Below, in pieces: positions 1 to 8,102 of a stretch of DNA of 45,947 bases. Each line of letters starts with the position of its first letter. Positions within the stretch are counted from its first letter, which is position 1. The stretch is from Granulosicoccus sp. (GTDB taxonomy: Bacteria; Pseudomonadota; Gammaproteobacteria; Granulosicoccales; Granulosicoccaceae): positions 1 to 45,947 of the forward strand of contig JALZUD010000077.1 of NCBI GenBank assembly GCA_023301725.1, given 5' to 3'. The position numbers and the translations under genes are program-made. A model generated the notes under the pieces. It did not search any database and had not been told where the DNA came from. It saw only the letters and a program-made list of their open reading frames with translations.

Positions 1-437
1 CTCCCAGACACCCAATCGCCTTGCCACGAAGCTCCTCTTTCTCCTTGTGGGCCAGCGGGACCGACTGCACCATCAATACCTGCCACGCCATCTGTACCGT
101 CAACACCCGGTACTCCAGGCGAACCGGGGGCTCCAGGCTCGCCCGGAGGACCACCACTGCCTAGTAGCTGCCAGTCAGCAGACAACGAGGGGTCAGCAGA
201 CGTTTGCGGAGTTTCGACCGCGATGTATACTTGATCGTTAAAATTTACAAGGTCGTTTTCGGCATAGTTGGCATCCGCACTCCAGTCATCTCTCCATTCA
301 ATGACAGCGGGCTCGTTAACCGCGCTAAATTCAGACGGATTGTCGATCTGTGTCTCATCATCATCATCTCTCGCCTCACATCCTGCCACTAGCACGCAAG
401 CTAAAAGAAGTACTTTACTGGGAACTGCTTGAAACAT
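1..437 (-). CDS. Collagen-like lipoprotein, 3' end beyond window (partial)
   Basis: The minus-strand frame is open from an ATG at 437 to the window edge (145 codons seen, no stop). The N-terminus has a hydrophobic stretch and the lipobox LVAGC with Cys20, so it should be a lipid-anchored exported protein. An acidic linker (DDDDE at 24-28) follows. Residues about 48-92 hold a W-x-x-x-W / Y-x-x-x-D-x-V / VYIA / W pattern like the small carbohydrate-binding or fibre modules that often accompany collagen-like repeats. From Gly96 to Gly135 glycine occurs at every third position with Pro in many X/Y places ([10 protein letters not shown] and so on), a bacterial collagen-like triple helix. The last visible residues (WQGDWVSG) look like the start of a second module of the same kind. 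Function is probably surface adhesion or scaffolding (inference). It is divergent from the NlpC/P60 gene. Confidence 0.85.
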   Translation of the reverse strand, partial: MFQAVPSKVLLLACVLVAGCEARDDDDETQIDNPSEFSAVNEPAVIEWRDDWSADANYAENDLVNFNDQVYIAVETPQTSADPSLSADWQLLGSGGPPGEPGAPGSPGVPGVDGTDGVAGIDGAVGPAGPQGERGASWQGDWVSG

Positions 438-710
438 GGGAACGGTCCATTGTTCAGGTTATGTTGTAACAGTGCAGCTTTCGTACCACATTTTTTACTG
501 GATTGTTACATCACTCTGGTTGAGCATTGCCTAGATGGAGTTAGCATCCACGCATGAGGTCACGGCGTTCTGCATATTGAGTGAGAACGAACGTGTCATT
601 CCATAAGCCTTTTTATTTTTCTAGCTAGGTTTATTTTGTCATAACAGCGCACCACTCTCCTTTATCCTTGGTACACACAAGGCACTTATTATTTATTATT
701 TGCTCGAACA

Positions 711-1604
711 ATGACCACTCTATCAACACACCGATTTAGCATTAACAAGCCATTGGCTAGCATGTACGCGCGATGTTCAATCAGCGCCGAATGCACCAGT
801 GAATATCTGTTTGGTGAAACGGTAGTTTGTGTTGATGAAGCAGGTAATTCACCCAACACTTCAACAATCGACAATACCGTTACAGTTACGGTTACAGAGG
901 CAGTTACAGGTGAAAATTCTGCGACAACACCACTAACAAAACCAAAGGCAACACCAATAACAAGCTCTGACTGGATACATGTACAAGCCGAACGAGACGA
1001 CTACACAGGCTACATGCGCCGGGCAGATCTCCAATCAACAGCATTGAGCCAATGGCAATCTTCACATTGGGTTGTACAACGTAGCACCTTGGTATTCACA
1101 GAGCCATCGATAAAAAGCCCAGTGCTTTGTCGCTTACCATTTTTGGCCAGAGTGCATGCCGAGTCGCCACCAAACGAGACGTTTCTGAAACTGCGCACAG
1201 GCGGTTACGTCTGGGCAACACACGTGCTTACCGCTAAGCAAATCCTACAACAGAGCGCTCTACAACTCGCACAAACGCACTTTCTTGGCACGCCGTATTT
1301 GTGGGGAGGCTGCTCACCCGGTGGCATTGATTGTTCCGGGCTTGTTCAAGCGCTAGCAGTTGCTAAAGGCATCAAATTGCCCCGAGATAGCGGTGATCAA
1401 GAGAGCTTCCTTGAGCATACGATAGAGCGCCAAGATCGACAAAGTGGTGATCTTGTTTACTGGCCCGGACACGTCGGCATTCTCGTGGACAAAGATACCG
1501 TATTACATGCCACTGCCCATTCGCTCAGCTGCACACAGGAACCTCTTACAGATGTAGAGACACGGGCAGGAAAATTAAGATCCATAAAACGGCTCTTCCC
1601 ATAG
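711..1604 (+). CDS. NlpC/P60 (C40) peptidoglycan peptide hydrolase with SH3-like domains
   Basis: A 297-residue protein. The C-terminal half is an NlpC/P60 cysteine peptidase: WGGCSPGGIDCSG gives catalytic Cys208, and GDLVYWPGHVGIL gives His254, with a further His at 266 or 270. The N-terminal half contains two SH3-like segments (about 12-107 and 120-172), the arrangement of dipeptidyl-peptidase VI/YkfC-type enzymes that cut gamma-D-glutamyl bonds of murein peptides. The first SH3 segment is interrupted at about 52-86 by a Thr/Val-rich insert encoded by near-repeats of GTTACAG. No signal peptide is visible, so it probably acts on imported muropeptides in the cytoplasm (inference). The start is the first ATG; the Shine-Dalgarno is weak. 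Confidence 0.88.
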   Translation: MTTLSTHRFSINKPLASMYARCSISAECTSEYLFGETVVCVDEAGNSPNTSTIDNTVTVTVTEAVTGENSATTPLTKPKATPITSSDWIHVQAERDDYTGYMRRADLQSTALSQWQSSHWVVQRSTLVFTEPSIKSPVLCRLPFLARVHAESPPNETFLKLRTGGYVWATHVLTAKQILQQSALQLAQTHFLGTPYLWGGCSPGGIDCSGLVQALAVAKGIKLPRDSGDQESFLEHTIERQDRQSGDLVYWPGHVGILVDKDTVLHATAHSLSCTQEPLTDVETRAGKLRSIKRLFP

Positions 1605-1625
1605 TCACCAATGAGGGTCACCGAC

Positions 1626-1677
1626 AAGGGTCGCTTACAAGGGTCGCTTATAAGGTTTGCTTATAAGGCTTGCTTAC
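1626..1677. repeat. Minisatellite: four tandem copies of a 13-bp unit
   Basis: Four back-to-back 13-mers occur just after the NlpC/P60 stop codon: AAGGGTCGCTTAC, AAGGGTCGCTTAT, AAGGTTTGCTTAT and AAGGCTTGCTTAC. A degenerate copy may follow to about 1690. They lie in the short gap between two convergent genes (1605-1707) and are non-coding. They look like slipped-strand expansion. No terminator function is evident. Confidence 0.9.
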
Positions 1678-1707
1678 GACAGTTGCTAGTAATGCTGACT
1701 ATGAGCG

Positions 1708-3045
1708 CTAGCGTTGCAACTTCATTAACGTATCTGACAAGGGACGTGGTTGTGTTTTACTGATTCGTAGCTCGGGGTGTTCGCCAGCCTGCGTTAACAG
1801 GTCGTGCTTTAAACCAAACAAAAACAAATACCATTCACGAGACAAAGGTGTTTTCCAACGCCATAAGCAGTGCTCTATGGCCGCTCGGACGGCGTCATTG
1901 TCCACTAACGCGTTTTGCTCAGTATCATCGGGGCTCTGGTTGAATACCGGGTAGAGAAAGTACGGCGCTATAGTGAAAAACGGTTCAGGCACATCATGTT
2001 CAAGCAGTGTTTGTTGCCACACATCGTTGACGATCTTTCCATCCTCACTGCCTCCCGTCGTTAAAGCATTATTGGCGTGGAGCTCCTGAGCCATCAGCTC
2101 AAGCAAAAGACAATCTGTGTTTACCATACCGGTTGGATTCAAAACAATATTTTGTACATCGCACCTTAATCGCCAGGGGCCAACAAATAGCCGACGAGGA
2201 CAATAATCGTTTGCATAAAGGTTGTCCCAGATGACAACGTCATGAGCTATCCCGTCTACAACATCCACTCGTAAGTTGTTGGTCGAATGAGAGTCAATCT
2301 GGCGAGCAACAACATCTGATCCGCAGTAAAGCACGATATGTTGTTTATCCAGAGTTGCCGCAAAGTCATGCAAATACTCGGGGGCCTCCTCAATGAGCTC
2401 ATCGGCATAAATTCGCGGAGTTACCCAAAGGCGCAAATCTGAACTGCAATCACTATCGACCTCATTATCGACCTCATTCACAGTTGCCAAACTTGATACC
2501 TGCGCCGATAAATCAATGGACGGCAGAGATGGCGAACGGGTCGAAGTCTTAGCCACTGATTGTGCTACTGATTGCGCCAGCGACCGCGTTAACGATTGGG
2601 CCAAGGTATTTGCTAATGCCGCATGTGCTGCACCTTCAGAGGTAAATAGCCCACTACGCTGCTCAAAATCTGCATCAATATCATCCATAAGCAGCGAAAT
2701 ATAATCGGCACCCTCAATCAGCAACATTTCGCATTTTTCCTTTAGAAGCTGGAAATCACGGCCCTCAGGCAGATGCGAAAAATCAAAGTTCAGCCCAGGA
2801 GCAACACCTGCAACCACGCAAATACCTCTGCGTGCTGCCTGTTCGCAAAAGTCACGGAAACTATCACGCCACTGGGGCGCGTAAGCCGTACGCCATTCCA
2901 AGCGATGCCAAGGATCTTCCTTAGGCGCGTAGTAGTACGTATTGAGGTTTAGCCGCTGTAGGGTGTCCAGTATCTGCACTCGTTCCGGCCAACTCAACAG
3001 CTGGCCGTAATAGCCTTCTGCATAACCTTGGAAAGGCCCTGTCAT
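1708..3045 (-). CDS. GH84-family beta-N-acetylglucosaminidase
   Basis: A 445-residue protein. The N-terminus (YAEGYYGQLLSWPER, then LNTYYYAPKEDPWHR at about 34-48) is characteristic of glycoside hydrolase family 84, the O-GlcNAcase/hyaluronidase-type enzymes. The paired catalytic aspartates are visible in SLLMDDID (Asp121/Asp122). The reaction would be release of terminal beta-GlcNAc by substrate-assisted catalysis. No signal peptide is present, so the enzyme is probably cytoplasmic. Residues about 145-172 are a Ser/Ala/Gln-rich low-complexity insert and about 190-200 contains a duplicated acidic NEVD unit; both are encoded by local DNA repeats. The neighbouring amidase, MurI and NlpC/P60 genes suggest a role in cell-wall fragment turnover, possibly replacing NagZ (inference). 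Confidence 0.82.
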   Translation of the reverse strand: MTGPFQGYAEGYYGQLLSWPERVQILDTLQRLNLNTYYYAPKEDPWHRLEWRTAYAPQWRDSFRDFCEQAARRGICVVAGVAPGLNFDFSHLPEGRDFQLLKEKCEMLLIEGADYISLLMDDIDADFEQRSGLFTSEGAAHAALANTLAQSLTRSLAQSVAQSVAKTSTRSPSLPSIDLSAQVSSLATVNEVDNEVDSDCSSDLRLWVTPRIYADELIEEAPEYLHDFAATLDKQHIVLYCGSDVVARQIDSHSTNNLRVDVVDGIAHDVVIWDNLYANDYCPRRLFVGPWRLRCDVQNIVLNPTGMVNTDCLLLELMAQELHANNALTTGGSEDGKIVNDVWQQTLLEHDVPEPFFTIAPYFLYPVFNQSPDDTEQNALVDNDAVRAAIEHCLWRWKTPLSREWYLFLFGLKHDLLTQAGEHPELRISKTQPRPLSDTLMKLQR

Positions 3046-3202
3046 AACGCGCCGTCTAATTATAGAAAGATGGCAGCCAGACTAGCACGCAGGCATCGAA
3101 AACACTGGCACGTATCCAGTGAAGTCGCCTCCGTTGGGTTGACTCTTGGTGACTGCTTGTCGAGCATTGGCAGGCGCAAAAACCTACTCTCGCATAGCCA
3201 TC

Positions 3203-3631
3203 TTAGGCAGGCGGTGGAAGACGTGCCTCAAGGCCACGCGATACACACCAACTGGCTACGTCGAAGTTAGGACACGTTTTGTCCGTGTAACTAAAATCAC
3301 GGTGCCCGCAGATGGATGCTTGCGGGTGTTGCTCTTGCCATTGCCTTAATATTATTTCCAGGGCATCAAACTGTGCATCGGTGAACGCATGACGTCCTAT
3401 GAGACATACGCCAAGACTGATCTCGTTATGTCCGTATACATGAGCTCCCTGCCAATAATCAGGGCGGCCCATTTCAACAGTACCGCTACGTGTAATCACG
3501 CGATGATAACCGGTACCCTGCCAGCCAAAGCCCAAGTGCATTTGATGAATTTCACGCGCACCGATAGGCTCGTCATCGGGTGTGTCCGAGCAATGTACAA
3601 CCAAGTGCTGAATGGCGGCAGGTTCAAGCAT
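3203..3631 (-). CDS. N-acetylmuramoyl-L-alanine amidase (Amidase_2 / PGRP fold)
   Basis: A 142-residue single-domain enzyme similar to T7-lysozyme/PGRP-type zinc amidases, which cut the bond between MurNAc and L-Ala. The likely zinc ligands are His13 (VVHCSDT), His110 (CGHRDFS) and Cys120 (KTCPNFD); Tyr42 of GYHRVI fits the conserved active-site Tyr. The length is close to that of phage endolysins of this type, and no signal peptide or cell-wall-binding domain is present. No phage genes surround it, so either it was domesticated from a phage or it is an AmpD-like cytoplasmic recycling enzyme (inference). It follows murI and the DUF2805 gene on the same strand. Confidence 0.88.
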   Translation of the reverse strand: MLEPAAIQHLVVHCSDTPDDEPIGAREIHQMHLGFGWQGTGYHRVITRSGTVEMGRPDYWQGAHVYGHNEISLGVCLIGRHAFTDAQFDALEIILRQWQEQHPQASICGHRDFSYTDKTCPNFDVASWCVSRGLEARLPPPA

Positions 3632-3706
3632 GAGCGCAAGTGTCGTTAGTTATTCCAGAAACACCATATTATCTGATCTAGTCAGGCGGACATGGCCTTT
3701 GACCCT

Positions 3707-3973
3707 TTAGCGCTGCTTGTATTGAGTGGGACAATACGCGCGCAGCACGCCCTCAGGCCGCTTTGCCACATGCTTGGTGCTGCGGTTGTTTACTCGCTTT
3801 CGCCACAGCCGGAACGAGCCAGGTTTCATATGCGTGCGCATCAGCTTGATAACCTGCTGCTCGCTGACTCCAAAACTTGCGCTGATAGCGTCAAACGGCG
3901 TGCGATCCTCCCACGCCATCTCAATAATACGGGACAGTTCGCTTTCCGAAAATGTGGGGAGTTGTTTGCTCAT
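3707..3973 (-). CDS. TIGR03643/DUF2805 family small protein
   Basis: An 88-residue protein with a helix-turn-helix-like layout: FSESELSRIIEMAWEDRTPF, then FGVSEQQVIKLMR, then a basic C-terminal segment (FRLWRKRVNNRSTKH). This matches the conserved family of about 80-90 residues known as TIGR03643 or DUF2805, whose function is not established. The basic tail suggests nucleic-acid binding (inference). It starts 6 bases after the murI stop codon and so is probably cotranscribed with it. Confidence 0.8.
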   Translation of the reverse strand: MSKQLPTFSESELSRIIEMAWEDRTPFDAISASFGVSEQQVIKLMRTHMKPGSFRLWRKRVNNRSTKHVAKRPEGVLRAYCPTQYKQR

Positions 3974-3979
3974 ATAAGG

Positions 3980-4819
3980 CTATACGACGTCAGCGGTAAG
4001 CAGATTAGGAAACGTCATGCTGTGTATCTGCATACCCAAACTGCGAAGCAAGCGACCTGTTGCCTGCGTGGGTGCACCTGATGTCATTATTGCCAGATCC
4101 TTATTCTGAGCGCCATCAAACAGTGAATCTGCCACTGGCGGGTTGCCCAGTTCACGCATAAGCACGCGATAGGCCTGCTGTGCTACGGCTGGCGCAGGAT
4201 CTAACCAATCAACTGGCCAAGGTGCCACCTTGCGCATCTCATTGACCAGAAATGGATAATGTGTACATCCTAGAGTCACGATATCTGTTTTACGATGTCC
4301 ATCCTGAACAAAGCAAGCGCGTATTTCATCGCCAAGAAGCTGCATGTCTATGGGCTGCAGCTGCATGTGTACCTCTGCCATACGAGCTAGCTGTGTGGCA
4401 CCCACAAGGTTAACCTCACATTGACTGCCAAATTCACGTATCAAATTCTGTATGTAGGGTCGACTTACCGTGCCAGGCGTTGCCAGCACACTCACCAGTC
4501 CTGACGCCGTGCGTTCAGCAGCAGGTTTAATGGCAGGAACAATACCGACAAACGGAATGGCAAATCGCGCGCGCAAGGCAGGCATTATTAAGGTAGATGC
4601 CGTATTGCAGGCAACGATGGCGATTTTAGGATCGAAGCGCTCGATTAATGTGGCAAACAATCCAACCATGCGTTGCGTTAGCGCTTGCTCCTCCCAATCT
4701 CCATAAGGGAAACCTGCATCGTCTCCAACATAGACAAACTGCTGCTCGTGCATTAGTAGCCGTGCTTCACGCATCACGGACAAGCCACCAATGCCCGAAT
4801 CAAACACCAATACACTCAT
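3980..4819 (-). CDS. murI: Glutamate racemase
   Basis: A 279-residue protein that interconverts L- and D-glutamate to supply D-Glu for peptidoglycan. The N-terminal VFDSGIGGLSV motif, the first catalytic cysteine in ACNTAS (Cys71) and the second in GCTHYP (Cys185) are all present, and the length is normal. It starts the minus-strand run murI, DUF2805, amidase, so D-Glu supply and wall-degrading functions may share a transcript. It does not overlap the upstream moaA gene (gap 4820-4939). Confidence 0.95.
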   Translation of the reverse strand: MSVLVFDSGIGGLSVMREARLLMHEQQFVYVGDDAGFPYGDWEEQALTQRMVGLFATLIERFDPKIAIVACNTASTLIMPALRARFAIPFVGIVPAIKPAAERTASGLVSVLATPGTVSRPYIQNLIREFGSQCEVNLVGATQLARMAEVHMQLQPIDMQLLGDEIRACFVQDGHRKTDIVTLGCTHYPFLVNEMRKVAPWPVDWLDPAPAVAQQAYRVLMRELGNPPVADSLFDGAQNKDLAIMTSGAPTQATGRLLRSLGMQIHSMTFPNLLTADVV

Positions 4820-4939
4820 GGTTTATAACTGCGCTGCATTACATTCTTTACTCGATGAAAGCCACAATAGCTTGAGTAGGATACCCCACGCAACGATAAC
4901 AATCGAGCCAGCGTGACTCAGTGCCTACCGTGCAATCTC

Positions 4940-5962
4940 CTACCCACCGATAAAAGACATTTCCACTTTTGGACGCAGTACAGCCACCTGGGTGCGCGTT
5001 TCGGAATACTGGTCCGTGCGCAAAGACCATAACTTTGACAGTTCTTCTACAACACGTTCCTGGCCTTGCGACTCTCGTAACGCTGGACGCAGGTCATGCC
5101 CAGAGCTTGCGAACAGGCAAGTATAGATACTCCCCGTAGCGCTGAGTCGCGCCCGCGAGCAATCTCCACAGAAGGGGGCCGAAACTGAAGAAATAATGCC
5201 CATCTCACCACCACCATCGCGGAAGCGCCATCGTTTAGCGACTTCGCCGCGGTAATTAGCTTCAACTGGGTCCATCGGTAACTCAGCATTGATTTGTTCA
5301 GCAATCTGGGCGCTGGTAACCACGTGAGACAGATCCCAGGCATTACTGTTACCAACATCCATGAATTCGATAAACCGAAGAATGTTGCCAGACTTGTGAA
5401 AATATCGGGCCATGGGCAAAACGCTGTGATCGTTCAAACCCTTCTTGACGACCATGTTGACTTTGGTATCAACGAAACCCGCCTTTGCCGCATTGTCGAT
5501 ACCGTCTAGAACATCCTGCACGCTTACGTCCACATCATTTACGCGCTTGAAAGTCTCATCATCGATAGCATCGAGACTCACGGTGATTCTTTGTAGCCCT
5601 GCCTCTCTTAGAGAGCGAGCCCGCTCTGCAGTTAGCAGTGAGGCGTTGGTTGTCATACTGATATCAGTAATGCCTGGCACCTGCCTGATTTGACTGATCA
5701 ATGCTTCCAGATCACGTCGCACCAAAGGCTCTCCACCGGTAATGCGAATTTTACTCACACCCAATTGCGCTGCTGCTCGAACAACCTGCTCGATCTCTTC
5801 AAAGGTGAGTAGTTGCGCACGCGGCAAAAACTTATAGTCTTTGTCAAAGACCTCCTTAGGCATGCAGTACACACAGCGAAAGTTACATCGATCGGTAACC
5901 GATATCCGTAAATCTCGAAGAGGGCGATGTAGTAGATCAGTAACCTGAACTGGATCGCTCAT
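4940..5962 (-). CDS. moaA: GTP 3',8-cyclase (molybdopterin biosynthesis)
   Basis: A 340-residue radical-SAM enzyme for the first step of pyranopterin synthesis. The N-terminal cluster motif is CNFRCVYC (Cys26, Cys30, Cys33) and SAM-binding ITGGEP lies at about 74-79. The second cluster cysteines are in FCGDCSRARLSATGSIYTC (265, 268, 282). The protein ends in Gly-Gly (SFIGG), as MoaA needs for activity. The ATG overlaps the stop of the upstream small gene (TGATGA). It is the last gene of the aldehyde oxidoreductase operon, so it is probably a dedicated copy feeding the tungsten/molybdenum cofactor to that enzyme (inference). Confidence 0.95.
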   Translation of the reverse strand: MSDPVQVTDLLHRPLRDLRISVTDRCNFRCVYCMPKEVFDKDYKFLPRAQLLTFEEIEQVVRAAAQLGVSKIRITGGEPLVRRDLEALISQIRQVPGITDISMTTNASLLTAERARSLREAGLQRITVSLDAIDDETFKRVNDVDVSVQDVLDGIDNAAKAGFVDTKVNMVVKKGLNDHSVLPMARYFHKSGNILRFIEFMDVGNSNAWDLSHVVTSAQIAEQINAELPMDPVEANYRGEVAKRWRFRDGGGEMGIISSVSAPFCGDCSRARLSATGSIYTCLFASSGHDLRPALRESQGQERVVEELSKLWSLRTDQYSETRTQVAVLRPKVEMSFIGG

Positions 5963-6282
5963 CAGCCACCCCCTCGTTGAAAGCGCAAATCAAAGTAAGC
6001 TTTAAATGCCAGCTGCTGCTCCAGCTCTACCTCTTCAAATCGAAAACTGACGACAGAATAAGGTAGACATACCGAGGCTATGCGGCGCTCTTGAGTGGGG
6101 CCCAGATGAATATGCAAGGTTCCGTTGTACAGCTTGGCGTGCACATTGTCGTCTTTTGTTTCGTACACATGCTCGCCCATGGCTCGAGGCAGCAGGCGCC
6201 AGAAGTCGTCGTGGGTCAGACCCATTTCCCGACTGTACTCAATAACTGGAATACTCATAGTGTTAGTGTAGCCACACAGCAT
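5962..6282 (-). CDS. Unknown small protein between MoaD-like and MoaA genes
   Basis: 106 residues from the first ATG (6282), or 98 from the ATG at 6258 (MSIPVIEYSREMG), which I think more likely by content; neither has a strong ribosome-binding site. No signal peptide, membrane segment or cysteine cluster. Its visible features are the segment LTHDDFWRLLPRAM, the beta-rich centre (HAKLYNGTLHIHLGP) and a C-terminus ending RGGG. The Gly-rich tail recalls, but does not prove, a MoaD/ThiS-like C-terminus. It is translationally coupled to moaA by a 1-base stop/start overlap. I do not recognise a characterised family. Position suggests an accessory factor for assembling or inserting the cofactor of the oxidoreductase (inference). 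Confidence 0.75.
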   Translation of the reverse strand: MLCGYTNTMSIPVIEYSREMGLTHDDFWRLLPRAMGEHVYETKDDNVHAKLYNGTLHIHLGPTQERRIASVCLPYSVVSFRFEEVELEQQLAFKAYFDLRFQRGGG

Positions 6283-6345
6283 GCTCGTTGAGCTATTTGC
6301 TCAACCTGATTGTGATTTGGATGTGAACAGGTCATCAGTTTTTCC

Positions 6346-6600
6346 TTATCCACCCGCCACCGGCGGCCAGATAGCCAGCACATCATTCTCCTTTAGCAAT
6401 TGCCTCTGATCGCGTTCAGCCTCGCCATGAAACACGCCATTGACAAGCACCAGGTGCGCAAGCTCTCGTGGCACCCTGAACTGATCAACAATGTCGTTTA
6501 GCGACGCATCATCCGCAACCTCTATCTGTATGGCATTCCTTACCGCACCGGTGGGCAGTAGATGTTGCAGTGTTGCGTAAAGCTTAAAGGTGATTTTCAT
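6346..6600 (-). CDS. MoaD/ThiS-like sulfur carrier protein
   Basis: An 84-residue ubiquitin-fold protein starting MKITFKLYATL and ending PPVAGG. The C-terminal Gly-Gly is the site that is adenylated and thiocarboxylated in MoaD/ThiS carriers. The motif ENDVLAIWPPVAGG is typical of the MoaD class, where the carrier gives sulfur for the dithiolene of molybdopterin. It lies between the FAD subunit gene and the unknown small gene of the Aor operon, with gaps of 46 and 63 bases. No MoaE or MoeB-like gene is in the window, so these partners must be encoded elsewhere. Confidence 0.88.
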   Translation of the reverse strand: MKITFKLYATLQHLLPTGAVRNAIQIEVADDASLNDIVDQFRVPRELAHLVLVNGVFHGEAERDQRQLLKENDVLAIWPPVAGG

Positions 6601-6646
6601 GTTGATTACTTAAATTACCGGCTAAGTCGTTCTTGTCATCAGTTTA

Positions 6647-7918
6647 TCAGGCGGCTCCCATGGCAACATGTTGGGATTGAGCACTGGCAAGGTAGGCTTC
6701 AGAAATCCGATTAGGCTCGTGCATTAGCTTGTCTTTCCACTCACCTAGATGAGCTCCAGTTTGTATTAGTCCACGCATGACACCCACGTGTTGCGTCATT
6801 CCCAGACTACTGGCACCGACCAACACGTCACCTTTGAATTGCAGATTCAGGTATTTGAAGTTTTCAATATCTGACATCTCGGCGGTATCCCCTCCGTCAA
6901 CACCCATCCACATACCAAACGATGTTGATATGAGTCCAACGGTATCCAATACGTTCATGTTTAAGTTACCAGGGTGAGGCGTGCGATTGCCAAACACCAT
7001 ATTGCTGGCAGCCAGCTTGCCGTGCTCCACGGCGGTGGGCTGTATAGCTTGGACATAGTAATCACCGGTGGACAGATCACGACCTTGCGCAACATCACCC
7101 GCGGCAAATACGTCAGGCGCTGAGGATTGCATAAAATCATCAACCACGATACCCATGTCAACATCGATACCACTGCCCTCTAGAAATGCCGTGTTAGATC
7201 TCACACCCGTTGCACAAATGACGACGTCGGCAGGTAAGACTTGGCCATCCTTAGTGTTCACTGAGAGAGCACTATCAGCCGTACTGGCCTCAATACTCGA
7301 TACGGTGGTTGAGGTAAGTACCTTGATGCCTTTGGCCACACACCAGTCCTTTATCATGGTGCCCATCACCTCGTTGGTCATTCGCGACACCATGCGATTT
7401 TCCATTTCGACAACAGTCAGATCAACACCCCGTGCGGCAAGCGCCTCTAGAATGATGCAACCGATGAATCCTGCGCCCATCAAAATAACCTTGGAGCCAG
7501 GCTTTGTTGACTCAACAATTTTGTGAGAGTCGGCAAGAGACCAACAGTTATAAACATTCTCAGAATCTATGCCCGGGATAGGTGGGCGAGTGGCAGTAGC
7601 ACCCGAGGCTACCAGCAACTTGTCGTAATCGATGGTGTCTCCACCCAGCAAAGTAATGCGTTTGGAGGATGTATCAACGCTGCTCGCACGGCCGCTCTTA
7701 AGCGTGATGTTTAATGACTCAAAGTGGTTGGCATTTTTACGCAAGTAGGTGCCTTCGGCCTCGATATTACCTACTAGAAAATAGGGCAATGCCATGCGTG
7801 AATAAGGCGGTACATCTTCAGCCACAAGCATTGTGATCTGCCCGTTAGGATCAAATTTGCGCAGATGTTCTGCCGCATTGACACCCGCAGGCCCCGCACC
7901 AATGATCACGTAATGCAT
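6647..7918 (-). CDS. FAD-dependent NAD(P)H oxidoreductase, probable Aor FAD subunit (AorC-like)
   Basis: A 423-residue pyridine-nucleotide-disulfide-type flavoprotein. The N-terminus has the FAD Rossmann motif GAGPAGVNAAEHL. A second dinucleotide motif, GAGFIGCIILEALAARG (about 148-164), binds NAD(P)H. ATGVRSNTAF and VFAAGDVAQG complete the FAD site. There is no redox-active CxxxxC pair, so it belongs with NADH-dependent ferredoxin or nitrite reductase-type flavoproteins rather than disulfide reductases. Directly downstream of the AOR gene, it fits the AorC role of passing electrons from the ferredoxin subunit to NAD+ (inference from known AorABC enzymes). Confidence 0.85.
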   Translation of the reverse strand: MHYVIIGAGPAGVNAAEHLRKFDPNGQITMLVAEDVPPYSRMALPYFLVGNIEAEGTYLRKNANHFESLNITLKSGRASSVDTSSKRITLLGGDTIDYDKLLVASGATATRPPIPGIDSENVYNCWSLADSHKIVESTKPGSKVILMGAGFIGCIILEALAARGVDLTVVEMENRMVSRMTNEVMGTMIKDWCVAKGIKVLTSTTVSSIEASTADSALSVNTKDGQVLPADVVICATGVRSNTAFLEGSGIDVDMGIVVDDFMQSSAPDVFAAGDVAQGRDLSTGDYYVQAIQPTAVEHGKLAASNMVFGNRTPHPGNLNMNVLDTVGLISTSFGMWMGVDGGDTAEMSDIENFKYLNLQFKGDVLVGASSLGMTQHVGVMRGLIQTGAHLGEWKDKLMHEPNRISEAYLASAQSQHVAMGAA

Positions 7919-7959
7919 TCTTTAATCCCTCAACGACCTTGCGTTAACTTTCTAAACGA

Positions 7960-7988
7960 CCAAGGGCGCAGACTAGCTGCGCCCTTGG
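7960..7988 (-). terminator. Perfect 12-bp hairpin between AOR and FAD-subunit genes
   Basis: CCAAGGGCGCAG and CTGCGCCCTTGG are exact reverse complements separated by 5 bases. An outer pair GCGTTA (7941-7946) / TAACGC (7995-8000) could extend the fold. There is no run of U after it on the minus strand (TCGTTTAGAAAG follows), so it is more likely a partial terminator, mRNA-stabilising or processing element inside the operon than a full stop. Confidence 0.7.
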
Positions 7989-8102
7989 CTTCTCTAACGC
8001 AATGGTACAAACATCAGTTTGCTATCCACTGCGTTAATTTAATCTGACCAAAAGCTTGCGCAGCGCACCTTAGCTTGGTTGCGCGCAAACTTCTGGGTGA
8101 AC

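Noticed and set aside
204..392. Plus-strand ORF over the lipoprotein gene
   Set aside because: It lies antisense to the collagen-like lipoprotein, which has a lipobox and Gly-X-Y pattern; the plus frame has no such features.
3203..3631. Prophage remnant around the endolysin-like amidase
   Set aside because: No holin, spanin, tail or integrase genes occur nearby; the neighbours are ordinary cell-wall genes.
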